Positions 22,105 through 31,584 of a stretch of DNA of 64,000 bases are shown here, piece by piece (position 1 is the first letter of the stretch; the number at the start of each line of letters is the position of its first letter). The DNA comes from Rana temporaria. Taxonomy: Eukaryota > Chordata > Amphibia > Anura > Ranidae. The stretch spans positions 304,323,833-304,387,832 of the forward strand of contig NC_053491.1 in the NCBI RefSeq assembly GCF_905171775.1. Direction: 5' to 3'. Under the pieces are notes generated by a model. The model had not been told where the DNA came from and did not search any database. It saw only the letters and a list, made by a program, of their open reading frames with translations. The translations under genes and the position numbers were made by a program.

Positions 22105-25100
22105 CTAACAGACCCTGATTCTTTCAGCGTAGCTCCATGTTTTTTTATATTCCTTCCATTTTGCCCATTTCTCCCTATATTCCCCATTCCTTTCCAGATG
22201 GCTATCCCTTAGTTCTTCTGCCCTGTACGTTTCCTCTACTTCGTCTATCCAGTTCCAAACATGGGGGCTTTCCTTCTCCTGCCACTTTTTGGGAATGAGT
22301 CTCTTCGCTGCATTTAAGAGATGGGGTAGTAAAGACTGCTTGTATTTTTTTACCCCTTCAAGACTACCGTGGAAGAGCACGACCCAAGGGTCTTTCTTTA
22401 TCTCCTCCCCCGTTATAACCTTTATTTGGGTCAATATTGTGTCCCAATAGCTTTGAATTTTTGGGCATAGCCACCATAAATGGGCCATCGTGCCTATTTC
22501 TGAGCAACCCCGCCAGCACTCAGCGGACTGGCTTGCTTTAAATTTATTAGCTTTATCAGGGGAGATATACCACCCTGAGAGGCACTTGTAATTTGCTTCG
22601 GCTGTGCGAACGTCTACAGCAGATGAGTGAGTTAATTGAATGATCCTCTGAAAAGTGTTTGTCCCTCTCGTGATACCTAACTCTCTTTCCCATTTATCTA
22701 TAAAGGGTGCTTCTCCCCGAGACCCTATCTTGACCAATATCCTGTAGAGTTTAGTGATAGTGCCCTTTGAATTCTTGGATTTACAAATCCTCTCAAGTGG
22801 AGTCAGCTCCGCCTCCGTCCGTAGTGGGCGGGGGAGGTGCCGCACAAAGTGATGCAGCTGGGAATAATGCCACCTATCGAGATTCCAATAGTCCGTTTTA
22901 GATTTCAAATCTCCGTAGGTCATTATCTCTCCGTCATTAATGATATCTCCTAAGTGCACTGTGTCTTTCCTAATCCAGTTCCCTCCAATTTTGTTTTCCC
23001 CAGGTGCAAAATAAGAATTTTCTTTTAAATTCATTAGTGGGGAATAAAATTTCCCCCCTAGTTGTGCCTGAGTTCTGTCCCATAATCTTAGTGTGTGTCT
23101 TGTTATATCATGTGTTTTGTGATCTAGTGCTCTGTGTTGTGTAGGGATCCATATGATATTATTCAAATATTTGCTAGTTAACGCTTTCTCGATTTGCACC
23201 CATCTTTTATCTGGCCTGTCTCGGGCCCATTCAACCGCCCGCGATAGGACCGCCGCTTTATAGTAACTTTTGATGTCCGGAACACCCAACCCGCCATGCA
23301 GCTTTCCCTGTTTTAGTGTGGAGAGAGAAATTCTATGCTTCTTGTTTTTCCATACATAGTTTAGTAGCAAGGTGTTCAGAATGCTCAGAAATTGCTGTGG
23401 AAGGGCGATTGGTACCAGTGAAAATTTATAAAGAATTTTTGGGACTACGACCATCTTCAGCATATTTATACGTCCAATCCATGATATAGGTTTATTTGCC
23501 GTGTTTTTTAATTCGTTCTTAATCTCATTTAGTAAGGGAACATAGTTTATTTTATACATCTTCTGTACTGTATTGGCAAGTTTAATACCCAGGTACTTTA
23601 GTTCTTTAGTCCAGGGAAAGGCACAGACTTCTTTTACTAATCCTACCTCACTTTTATTTAAGTTAATATTCAAAATTTCTGATTTATTTATATTTATTTT
23701 AAAGTTAGAAATATTCCCGTATTGTTTCAATACTTTGGTGAGCTTTAAAATGGATTTGATCGGGTTGGTTACATAAAATAAGATATCATCGGCGAAGGCC
23801 GATAATTTATGTTCCTCCCCGTCTACTCCTACTCCATTGATATCAGGATCCTTACGGATAGTAGCCAAGAGTGGCTCCAATGATAGTATGAAGAGAAGGG
23901 GTGACAGGGGGCACCCCTGCCTTGTTCCATTTTTCATTTCAAATGGTTCCGATAGCGTTCCGTTTATTTTAATTTTTGCGGTAGGATGGAGGTACAGTGT
24001 TTTAATCCAACGGGCCATCCTATATCCTATTCCCATGGTAGTAAGGGTCTCCATCATGAGCCCCCAGTCTACCCTGTCAAAAGCTTTCTCAGCATCAACT
24101 GACAGGAATAGACCGGGGGATTTATTCTGCCTAATGGTCTGAAGCAGAAGAATTGCCCTTAGGCTATTGTCTTTGCCCTCTCTGTTGGGTACAAATCCTA
24201 CCTGGTCGGGGTGCACCAAAGAGTGCATAACCCTCTTCAGGCGTCCTGCGAGGATTTTGGCAAACAGCTTGATGTCTGCATTTAACAGCGAAATAGGCCT
24301 GTATCCCGAACAGAGAGTGCTGTCTTTCCCTTCTTTCAAAATTAGCGCAATCACGGCCGCTGTTGCTTCACTGCTGGCTTCGAATTCGGAGCCTAGCCCA
24401 TTAAAGTATTTACACAACCTTGGAATCAGTATATTGCTAAATCTCTTATAGTACATGGTTGAGAACCCGTCCGGGCCCGGGCTTTTTCCGCCCGTAGTGG
24501 TATTTAGTGCTATTTTAATTTCTGCCTCGGTTATGGGGCGATCCATATCCAAACTCTCCATCTCCTCCAATCTAGGAAGTCCTGCCTTTACAAGAAAGTC
24601 TCTTGTCTCTTCTTCCCTTTCCCCTTCCTGCGAACCTGGGTGTTTTATTGTGTATAATTCCTCATAATAGTTTTTGAAACTGTCTGCGATTTCGGGAGTT
24701 GCATGAACCAAGTCCCCCTTTTTCCCCTTAATTTTTTCAATGTAGTTCCTAGTTTTCTTTTTTTGGGCCATTTTGGCTAACAGCTTACTTGGTTTATTAC
24801 CCCATATGTACCTCTCCTTGGAGATGCAGTTTAGTTTGTACCTTGCTTCCTGTTCCATGATTTCCTTAAGTGCGTCTCTTTTCAGGGTTAGATTAAGGTA
24901 GGTCTCTTTTAATCTTTGCTCTTTGTGTTTACTTTCTAGGGTCTCTATCTCTTTCCTCAGGGAGTTGGCTTTATTTTTCCTTTCTTTTTTTTTTTTAGCG
25001 GCCTCGGCAATTAAAATTCCTCTAATATACGCTTTGTGCGTCTCCCAGAGGGTTGCGCTGGAAATCCCCGCTGTATCGTTGATATGAAAGAATTGTTTTA

Positions 25101-25905
25101 GTTCGGCCTCCACTCTTCTAGCCCCTCCTTCATCTCGAATCAGGCTATCATCTAGGCGCCACACCGGCCGCTGCCTCTTTTGTGTAGATAATATAATTTT
25201 CATTGTTATTGGAGCATGGTCTGACACCGTCATGATTCCAATTTCAGTCTCTGTGATAGAGTCCAGCAGCCCGTGATCCGCCAAGATGTAGTCTATTCTA
25301 GAGTACGTTCCGTGGGGAGGGGAGAAAAATGTGTAGTCATGTTCTTTTGGGTGGAAAATCCGCCAAACGTCCACTAATTGGCGTTCGTGTAGCTTATGTT
25401 TGATTCTCTGCAAATGCTCATTTTTTGTCGCCTTCCCACGGAACGTACTATCTTCTATCGGATTAAATACAAAGTTTAAGTCCCCCATCAGTATTATGTA
25501 TCCCTCAGCAAAATTATTCAGTTTTCCCAAAATTTTACCTAAGTATTGGGTTGGGTGTACGTTTGGTGCATATATATTTGCTAGAGTATAGATTACATTT
25601 TCGAACTTTATTTTGAGAAATAAAAATCTCCCTTCGGGGTCCGTCAGCCTCGCCTCAAGCGTGAATCCAAAGCCTCTTGTAAACCCGATAGCTACACCCC
25701 TTGCTCGTTTGGAGATGGAGTCACCATAAAACCAAACGGGGTACGCCGGGGAGTATAATTTAATATTTGCGTCAATGGTCAAGTGCGATTCTTGAATAAA
25801 TACCACATCCGCTCTGAGTTGCTCAAGCTCGGCCAGAACTTTTAATCTTTTGACAGCTGAATTTAGACCCTTTACATTATAGGATAAAAATTTAACTTCA
25901 GTCAT
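22105..25905 (-). CDS. L1 ORF2 protein: endonuclease-reverse transcriptase, intact frame
   Basis: An uninterrupted 1266-residue ORF2. The APE-type endonuclease lies at about residues 1-245, with N10 (SYNVKGLN), E39 (IQESHL), MGDLN and VSDHAPI. The RT includes GKSPGPDGF, GYRPISLLNAD, DAEKAFDRVDW, GTRQGCPLSPLLF and the catalytic FADD at residues 704-707. The C-terminus has a Cys-rich knuckle, CWRGC, then H and C in HLWWLC. The protein would bind its own RNA and ORF1p in the cytoplasm, then nick and copy in the nucleus. All key residues seen are present and no frameshift was noted, so the copy may be competent. ATG at 25905 chosen because the endonuclease begins directly after it. Confidence 0.92.
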   Translation of the reverse strand: MTEVKFLSYNVKGLNSAVKRLKVLAELEQLRADVVFIQESHLTIDANIKLYSPAYPVWFYGDSISKRARGVAIGFTRGFGFTLEARLTDPEGRFLFLKIKFENVIYTLANIYAPNVHPTQYLGKILGKLNNFAEGYIILMGDLNFVFNPIEDSTFRGKATKNEHLQRIKHKLHERQLVDVWRIFHPKEHDYTFFSPPHGTYSRIDYILADHGLLDSITETEIGIMTVSDHAPITMKIILSTQKRQRPVWRLDDSLIRDEGGARRVEAELKQFFHINDTAGISSATLWETHKAYIRGILIAEAAKKKKERKNKANSLRKEIETLESKHKEQRLKETYLNLTLKRDALKEIMEQEARYKLNCISKERYIWGNKPSKLLAKMAQKKKTRNYIEKIKGKKGDLVHATPEIADSFKNYYEELYTIKHPGSQEGEREEETRDFLVKAGLPRLEEMESLDMDRPITEAEIKIALNTTTGGKSPGPDGFSTMYYKRFSNILIPRLCKYFNGLGSEFEASSEATAAVIALILKEGKDSTLCSGYRPISLLNADIKLFAKILAGRLKRVMHSLVHPDQVGFVPNREGKDNSLRAILLLQTIRQNKSPGLFLSVDAEKAFDRVDWGLMMETLTTMGIGYRMARWIKTLYLHPTAKIKINGTLSEPFEMKNGTRQGCPLSPLLFILSLEPLLATIRKDPDINGVGVDGEEHKLSAFADDILFYVTNPIKSILKLTKVLKQYGNISNFKININKSEILNINLNKSEVGLVKEVCAFPWTKELKYLGIKLANTVQKMYKINYVPLLNEIKNELKNTANKPISWIGRINMLKMVVVPKILYKFSLVPIALPQQFLSILNTLLLNYVWKNKKHRISLSTLKQGKLHGGLGVPDIKSYYKAAVLSRAVEWARDRPDKRWVQIEKALTSKYLNNIIWIPTQHRALDHKTHDITRHTLRLWDRTQAQLGGKFYSPLMNLKENSYFAPGENKIGGNWIRKDTVHLGDIINDGEIMTYGDLKSKTDYWNLDRWHYSQLHHFVRHLPRPLRTEAELTPLERICKSKNSKGTITKLYRILVKIGSRGEAPFIDKWERELGITRGTNTFQRIIQLTHSSAVDVRTAEANYKCLSGWYISPDKANKFKASQSAECWRGCSEIGTMAHLWWLCPKIQSYWDTILTQIKVITGEEIKKDPWVVLFHGSLEGVKKYKQSLLPHLLNAAKRLIPKKWQEKESPHVWNWIDEVEETYRAEELRDSHLERNGEYREKWAKWKEYKKTWSYAERIRVC

Positions 25906-26317
25906 TTCCTATTACTGGATCGTTCCGTGAACGTGCTGGACTTTCTAATAGATCCCCTGGGAGCCATAATCCCTATTCCCTCCCTATTTTGAAGGGGGAG
26001 AGTATTCTCTCCCCTTCCAAACCCACCCCACAATCCCCCCCTCCCCCCCCCTTGCCTAGGCCAGTGCATCGCCTCTGAACCGTAGGGATCCTCGGTATCC
26101 CCTACCCGTCGGTTCTTTTGGATGAGGTGTAGCACTCAGCGCCCCTTCCACACATTGTCTCCTGGAATTTCCCAGGGGATCGATCTTGTATGTGTGGGGG
26201 TACGGATCCTCCCTTCTTGTTCCCCTCTCCGATCGCCCACCCTCCATCCCCTCCCCCTCTCCCCCCCTCTATGCCAATCTCTCAGGACCACCCCAGGGGG
26301 CAGCTATTTTCTGATCC

Positions 26318-27289
26318 CTATTCAACCCATTCAGGTAACTCAATCATCGGTATATCCAGTTTACGGCAGAACCCTACCAAATCCTCAGGGAATGTTAGTT
26401 TAGCTGATATACCCTCTCTATACCCTATCAAACAAGCCGGGAACCCCCATTGATAATTTATATTAGATTTCCGCATTTGTTCCAATAAGGGTTTTAAGTG
26501 CCTTCTTCTGGTCAGGGTTTCCCAGGCCAAGTCCGTGAAGATCTGGATCTCCGTCCCGTCATAGGATAAGGGAGGCTTTCTTCTCAGTTTTTGCCAGATT
26601 TCCTCTTTGTCTTCGAAGTGTCTGAACCTGGCAATTATGTCCCTGTGCCAGTTTCCTCCTCCCTCCCTTGTCTTTCCCACTCGATGTACCCTTTCTATTT
26701 TGAGGGGGCCTTCCGAACCATTGTTTAGGAGGGGAAGGAACAAATCGTTGAGAATTTTCCTCAGGTCTTCGCCCCTCTCCTCCTTAACCGATCGTATCCT
26801 AAGATTTTGCCTTCTGTTACGGTTCTCGTGGTCTTCTAGACGGTATTGCAGTAACCTCTGGTTTTGTTTCATATTCAGATGTTGAATTTTTAATTCTTTT
26901 AATTCAAGATCCTGCTTTTCTATTTTTTTCTCAGCTTCCTCTACCCGTTCTAGCGTATGAAATAAGTCCGTTCTTAGGGTGCTGATTTCCTCTCTTATTA
27001 CATTCTCCAACCTCCTTAACATAACATCCATTTCCCCCTTTGTGGGAATGTGAGCATCCGAGCTGGGGTCTTCCATTTGGCTGACTGCATGATCAAGTTC
27101 TGTTGAGGTATCCGCACTTGGGGTTTCCGCCCCCCCTATTCCCTTTTTATTTGTCCCCGTTTTTTCTGTTTTTTTTATCAGTCCTGGACTCTTAGAACTT
27201 CCTTCCGGCGTCATATAATGTCTAATCGTACTGGTAGTGGAGGTATCTTTAGGGATTTTCGGGGCCGCCCCCCTGGTTGATCTGTTCAT
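26318..27289 (-). CDS. L1 ORF1 RNA-binding protein, intact frame
   Basis: 323 residues with L1 ORF1p architecture: a basic, Ser/Thr-rich N-terminus; a coiled coil (about residues 85-160, heptads around ISTLRTDLFHTLERVEE) for trimerisation; an RRM-like domain (RRQNLRIRSVKEERGEDL, IERVHRVG); and a C-terminal domain (DIIARFRHFEDKEEIWQKL, RRRHLKPLL). ORF1p coats element RNA as a chaperone. ORF2 starts 412 bp downstream. The length is close to that of mammalian ORF1p. Confidence 0.9.
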   Translation of the reverse strand: MNRSTRGAAPKIPKDTSTTSTIRHYMTPEGSSKSPGLIKKTEKTGTNKKGIGGAETPSADTSTELDHAVSQMEDPSSDAHIPTKGEMDVMLRRLENVIREEISTLRTDLFHTLERVEEAEKKIEKQDLELKELKIQHLNMKQNQRLLQYRLEDHENRNRRQNLRIRSVKEERGEDLRKILNDLFLPLLNNGSEGPLKIERVHRVGKTREGGGNWHRDIIARFRHFEDKEEIWQKLRRKPPLSYDGTEIQIFTDLAWETLTRRRHLKPLLEQMRKSNINYQWGFPACLIGYREGISAKLTFPEDLVGFCRKLDIPMIELPEWVE

Positions 27290-29051
27290 GTTATATTTCT
27301 TTATCGCTCTGATGCGTTTCCCCAGTTTGATCAGAAGATGGAGAGCTTCTCCCCCTCCCCCTTTTTTTTTTTTTTTTTATGAGAGTTTTTATAGCTCCCT
27401 AGGGGGCAATTTTGCACAATTTTGGGGGTGTTAATTATATCTTGGTGGGTATTTGACACCGGTTGTTTCCATAGATTAAAAGAAACAAGAAATGGGCAGA
27501 GGATTCTCCCGTTTGCGCTGAAACGGGTTTTTGAAAAGAAGGATTGCACGTCCTTGGTTATAAGGGCTGTGCACGCCCTGTTTGGATTTGAGACTTTCTT
27601 AGGATTTTTCCGCTGCGGGAAGCCTTGCGGCTTTTACGCAGCGACAATCCTATGATATGGGCTGTATTTGCACCCCCCTTCTTTTTTTTTTTTTCTTTTC
27701 TTTTTTCTTTTCTTTAAAGTTTAGTCAGCGCCTAAAGTGTGGTGGGGCATGCCATACGATGGCCGCCTATAACTTCCTCCCGACCCTCCCGTGCTTAGCA
27801 GATATTTTTATAGATGCAAGATCTAGGGTCTCTCAGACATCTAGCACCCTTCACCCTAGGCCGCAGTATATGCAGCCTAGGAGCTTGTGGGCCTGGTTCG
27901 GTTGGACACCTTGGTCAGGGGAGTCAAACACCATCCAGCCCTGGGTTCGCATCCAGCTGACCCAACAATATAGGGAATATTACTTGCCAACCCCTGAAAT
28001 TTCAAACAATGCTTCGAAACATACCCCTTCCAGGATTTAAATTTAATTTGTGGGGGCAGGTGCAGTGTCTATGAGATGGCTGATGCTTTTATGCCTATCC
28101 ACCAGAGTGAATGTCTGCAGTCTATAAGGCTATCAACCCATAGAGGCATGGATTCCTGTATAGGTATGTGTGAGGGGAGACATATAGAGCTTGTGTAAGC
28201 AACATTCAGTCCAGGTGCCCCTCTGATGTTTAACAATTTTGCCAGATACCACAAGTCCCCTCATTAGTGAGTTCCCTCTTCGCTCTTACTGATACAGCTA
28301 TGGAGTGTCTGTGAGTGAATTGCTACATTGTCTTTCTATAGCAGAGAAGAGAGGGGAGGAAAAAAAAACGGGTAAATAGAAATAATTTATAATTTCACTT
28401 GGCAGGTTTTCGTTTCCATGCAGGAGTATTTATAAAATTTTTACACTCCCAGGCTGATCCGGATGACTTTCACACTTTGAGAGGAGATAAAAAAAACAAA
28501 AACCCAATGGCAAGCGCTGACACAGTACGGTTCTTACCATTACCTGAATTTTCAGATTGACCACCTGGATAAATTTTCCTGTTAATGTGCTTCCATAGGA
28601 CAGAGAGAGAACACTGGCATAAATATTACCTATATGCTTTTCTGGGCTCCATAAGGACCTGATGAGGAGCCGTGATCCACAGGGGGCCGAGTGCCAAAAG
28701 CACCCACCGTGCGACGCTGCAAAAAAAAAACGGCACCTGTTCCTTCCCGTCTGTGCCGCTCGGTACATCACCTCCTTCAGAGAGCGGAGGGGAGAGTGAG
28801 GAGGAGAGGGGGGGGCCTCGACTAAGACGGCGGGGGAGAGCGGCCTCACGGAGGGAGCAGTCGGCGGTCTAGCAGCTCTGCAGTCTCCCACTCTGCGCCG
28901 TTCCCGCTGCCGCCGATGCACCCTCAGAACCTCCGGCTTCCTCCATCCCCCGTCGTGAGGTCCGATCCGTGGCGCGAGCTGCTGCTCCCTCGGCGTGCGT
29001 GCGTCACGTGCACCACGTCATCCTGGAGTGACGAAACCAATGTTCCACCCC
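27290..29051 (-). promoter_or_regulatory. L1 no. 2 5' UTR / presumed internal promoter
   Basis: About 1.76 kb between the 5' duplication and the ORF1 start without a convincing gene. The distal end (28660-29051) is GC-rich with several CpG, GTCACGTG and GTGACG sites, as expected of an L1 internal promoter. The rest is mixed. Short frames on either strand here look fortuitous. Confidence 0.6.
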
Positions 29052-29209
29052 GCAACCCCCCCTTTTTAATTTATTTTTTATTAAAAACAATGTTTTTTTT
29101 ATGTATTTTTTATATATATATATAAAAATATATATATATTTTTTTTTTATTATTATTATTATTATTAAAGGGCCCAGAGGTCTCCAGGGCCCCCGGATGG
29201 CAACCCCCC

Positions 29210-29213
<4 letters not shown>

Positions 29214-29296
<83 letters not shown>
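29214..29296. repeat. (TA)n microsatellite
   Basis: About 40 TA units inside hAT minisatellite DNA. Together with 34699-34798 it was a single tract into which the LTR element inserted. Confidence 0.95.
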
Positions 29297-29299
<3 letters not shown>

Positions 29300-30053
29300 A
29301 ATAGTGAGGGTCCCGGTCACCATAAAAACGCAGCAAAAACGGACACAGAGTCTGCATGTCAGTGGACTGCAGAACTTCACAACATAACTTTAAAACGGAG
29401 AAAACTGTTTTGGCAGCTTTCTCCGGGTTTTGAATGGGGCTGTGTGGTTTGGAGATCCTGCAGAGACTTGGGCGGGATGGGATCTCCGGCCCTGTGTCCA
29501 GGTCTTGGGAATAGCCAGCAGGTTGGGTGCTCAGGTGAAAACAGCCAATATAATCAGGGACTGGTGAGAACAGAGTGGAGAGGAAGGTGGAGTGTGTGCA
29601 GCTGGCTGTTGCTGCAAGGCAGACCTGTGTGTGGGGAGCTGTCTGTCTACCCTGCAAGACTACATCCCTTGTGTGGGGGGGACTTCGTGCCGATGGACTG
29701 AGAGGCTAGTAGACCTGGGGTGGCTAGTGAGTCCAAGAGGGGCTGAAGGAAGTCCTGAAGTCGGGGAGACAATAGACTGGAGAATCCTGTTGAGGCCAGG
29801 AGTGGGCCAAGGTTTAACAGGTACAGCCAGGCTGAAGTAAGCCTAGGAGCCAGGAAGCTTGGCATTTTGTGTTTGTGAACTGTATTGGAGAAGAACCCCT
29901 GCGTGGGAATCCTATGAATGGACTTTTTATTTTGTTTATCCCCATTTAATAAACGTGGGCTACCAGGCCCTTAACACTAATTGCCTGTTTGCTGTGGACT
30001 CACTACACCAAAACGCATCTGCCAGAAGAGCTAAACAACCCCCAATGTTTACA
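29297..30053 (+). repeat. 5' LTR (757 bp)
   Basis: TG...CA-bounded. AATAAA at 29948-29953 could be the polyadenylation signal. It is shorter than the 3' LTR by a 9-bp stretch present in the 3' copy near 34068-34076. Confidence 0.9.
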
Positions 30054-30288
30054 GTGGTGGATTCAGCGGGCATCTAGAACGGTGGAATCCGGGTCCCTGC
30101 TCCTGTGGTGAGTCGCATCGGGAACTACTGCTAGCTTTGTGGGGCAGCCAGGCAAACAGCATTGCATGGAAATTGATGGACTGTGTTGCATGCAGGTTGT
30201 GTACCTGTGAAAAGAAAATTGCATTTTTTTTCTTTCCTCTCTCTCTGCGTGAACTGTGTTACTGGTTGCTGTGTGCAACACCGCAAGG

Positions 30289-31575
30289 ATGGGGCGGTCA
30301 AAACAGAAAAAAGAGGCGATTCTTGCTGAAGCCAGAGATAGAGCTCTGTGGCTGGAGGGGTTGTTACCGCCTGATAGAACCCCATACATGCTTGAACAAT
30401 TTTTTTCAAGGGAAAAGAGGGCTGCTGTTGTCCCTAACAACACTGCTGCAATGAGTGCATATGTGACTGCTAGTGTGGAGCATCCACCAGCGTTTGAATC
30501 TGCAGTGGATTGGTGCAAGCGGCACCTGGCAGGAATGGACCAAGCTAAAGTGGAAGGCAAGCCAACCTTCGCTACAAAGAGAGAGCTGCCGGATGTCCAT
30601 ACCTGGGAGAGAGGTGTTGTTGCCCCTGGCAACACTGCTGCAGTTAAACCAGCAGCTATTGCAAAAAGTGTGAAAGCGACACAGCTTAAGACAGGATCCA
30701 GCGGAGGGAAGCCTGTGTTCTGTGCCAGAAGAGAGGCTGACCAAAGGCCAGGATGGAGAGTGGTTGCCCATAGCAACACAGATGAGGGGCCAGTGGTGTA
30801 TAAGACTGTGAATGAGTGGTCCAAGTGGAACCAGACTAAAGAGTCGGATGCGGTGCAAAGGGCTGAGATAGTGGCCTCTGATTACATGCAACCCATGCTA
30901 CCTACAGAGGAGGTTGGAGACTTCCTAGAAAGATTTGAAAAAGTCGCTGTAAGGAGGAAATGGCCTGGAGATCGGTGGCCAAAGTTGCTGCAAACTTTAT
31001 TACGGGTAGAGTACCGATCGGTTTACCATTTGATGGACGGTGACCAGGATGACTACTGCCAGTTTAAAGAGGAAATCCTTCTTAGAGGAGAGTTCCATCG
31101 CATCATGGGCTGCCAGCAATGCCCCAGCAAAGGGAGGTCATCACCCATAGCAACGGGAGAGGCGTCCCTGCGACAGCAATGCAACAATCAAGCAATGGCT
31201 CAGGAGAGCATGAGTGTGCATCGGTGTAGCCAACCATCTTTGGAGTGCTGGTCTGCTGTTACCCTTAGCAACAGGGATCCTGTGTTGCATGCAGGGGGTG
31301 TTGGTGGGTCTGGAAAGGCTGCAGTGTTTCTCCATGACCATATGAAAGATTCAGCCTATGGAGACACCGCAGATAAGAGACAGCACACTCAAGTGAAGAC
31401 TATGATGCCAGCCACTGAAAATGGTAAGACTGTTTCAGTTTATTATTCTGATCCCAGTGAAGTGGGAGTATGTCCAGTGGGGAGATCCGCAGTACAAATG
31501 GACATAGACTTGCTGCAGTGTGCTACCCAGAGCAGTGGGATGGCATATGGTGAAGCCCAGCTGACGGCAAGGTAA
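30289..31575 (+). CDS. Gag-like protein of the non-autonomous LTR element
   Basis: The first ATG of the frame is 30289 (MGRSKQKKEA); the frame stays open to TAA at 31573-31575. Residues about 195-270 (PTEEVGDFLERFEKVAVRRK, then FKEEILLRGEF) look like a SCAN/retroviral-capsid-like gag domain as found in some Ty3/gypsy gags. No CCHC zinc knuckle was seen. Gag would form the particle that packages element RNA. The DNA contains repeated X-box-like palindromes, mostly in one codon phase. The same frame reopens at once beyond the single TAA. Confidence 0.7.
   Translation: MGRSKQKKEAILAEARDRALWLEGLLPPDRTPYMLEQFFSREKRAAVVPNNTAAMSAYVTASVEHPPAFESAVDWCKRHLAGMDQAKVEGKPTFATKRELPDVHTWERGVVAPGNTAAVKPAAIAKSVKATQLKTGSSGGKPVFCARREADQRPGWRVVAHSNTDEGPVVYKTVNEWSKWNQTKESDAVQRAEIVASDYMQPMLPTEEVGDFLERFEKVAVRRKWPGDRWPKLLQTLLRVEYRSVYHLMDGDQDDYCQFKEEILLRGEFHRIMGCQQCPSKGRSSPIATGEASLRQQCNNQAMAQESMSVHRCSQPSLECWSAVTLSNRDPVLHAGGVGGSGKAAVFLHDHMKDSAYGDTADKRQHTQVKTMMPATENGKTVSVYYSDPSEVGVCPVGRSAVQMDIDLLQCATQSSGMAYGEAQLTAR
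30427..30441. promoter_or_regulatory. X-box-like palindrome 1 (variant)
   Basis: GTTGTC-CCT-AACAAC: near match to the RFX X-box GTNRCC-N0-3-RGYAAC. Codons V-V-P-N-N. Confidence 0.5.
30619..30633. promoter_or_regulatory. X-box palindrome 2 (consensus)
   Basis: GTTGCC-CCT-GGCAAC matches the X-box consensus with a 3-nt spacer. Codons V-A-P-G-N. Confidence 0.65.
30763..30777. promoter_or_regulatory. X-box palindrome 3 (consensus)
   Basis: GTTGCC-CAT-AGCAAC matches the X-box consensus. Codons V-A-H-S-N. Confidence 0.65.
31140..31154. promoter_or_regulatory. X-box-like palindrome 4, other codon phase
   Basis: ATCACC-CAT-AGCAAC, one mismatch to the consensus. It is not in the codon phase of copies 1-3. 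Confidence 0.5.
31258..31272. promoter_or_regulatory. X-box palindrome 5 (consensus)
   Basis: GTTACC-CTT-AGCAAC matches the X-box consensus. Codons V-T-L-S-N. Confidence 0.65.
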
Positions 31576-31584
31576 AAGACTCAA

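Larger units (their letters stand above)
21640..29051 (-). mobile_element. Full-length L1 no. 2 with both ORFs open
   Basis: Minus-strand L1 of about 7.4 kb. The 3' end is marked by a T-run (poly(A) in element sense) at 21640-21659. A C-run at 21931-21950, G-rich in element sense, lies in the 3' UTR. The 5' UTR occupies 27290-29051 and is GC-rich at its start. The same string GCAACCCCCCCTTTTT occurs at 21624-21639 and 29052-29067, consistent with a 16-bp target duplication in the hAT minisatellite. ORF1 and ORF2 are separated by 412 bp. Confidence 0.88.

Noticed and set aside
28430..28921. 163-codon minus-strand frame in the L1 5' UTR
   Set aside because: Lies upstream of ORF1 in GC-rich promoter-like DNA. 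No domain and no similarity to ORF1 or ORF2.
29101..29301. Long frames made of alternating Ile-Tyr across (TA)n tracts (also near 34650-34860 and 36016-36269)
   Set aside because: They are translations of TA microsatellites, open only because TATA repeats contain no stop.
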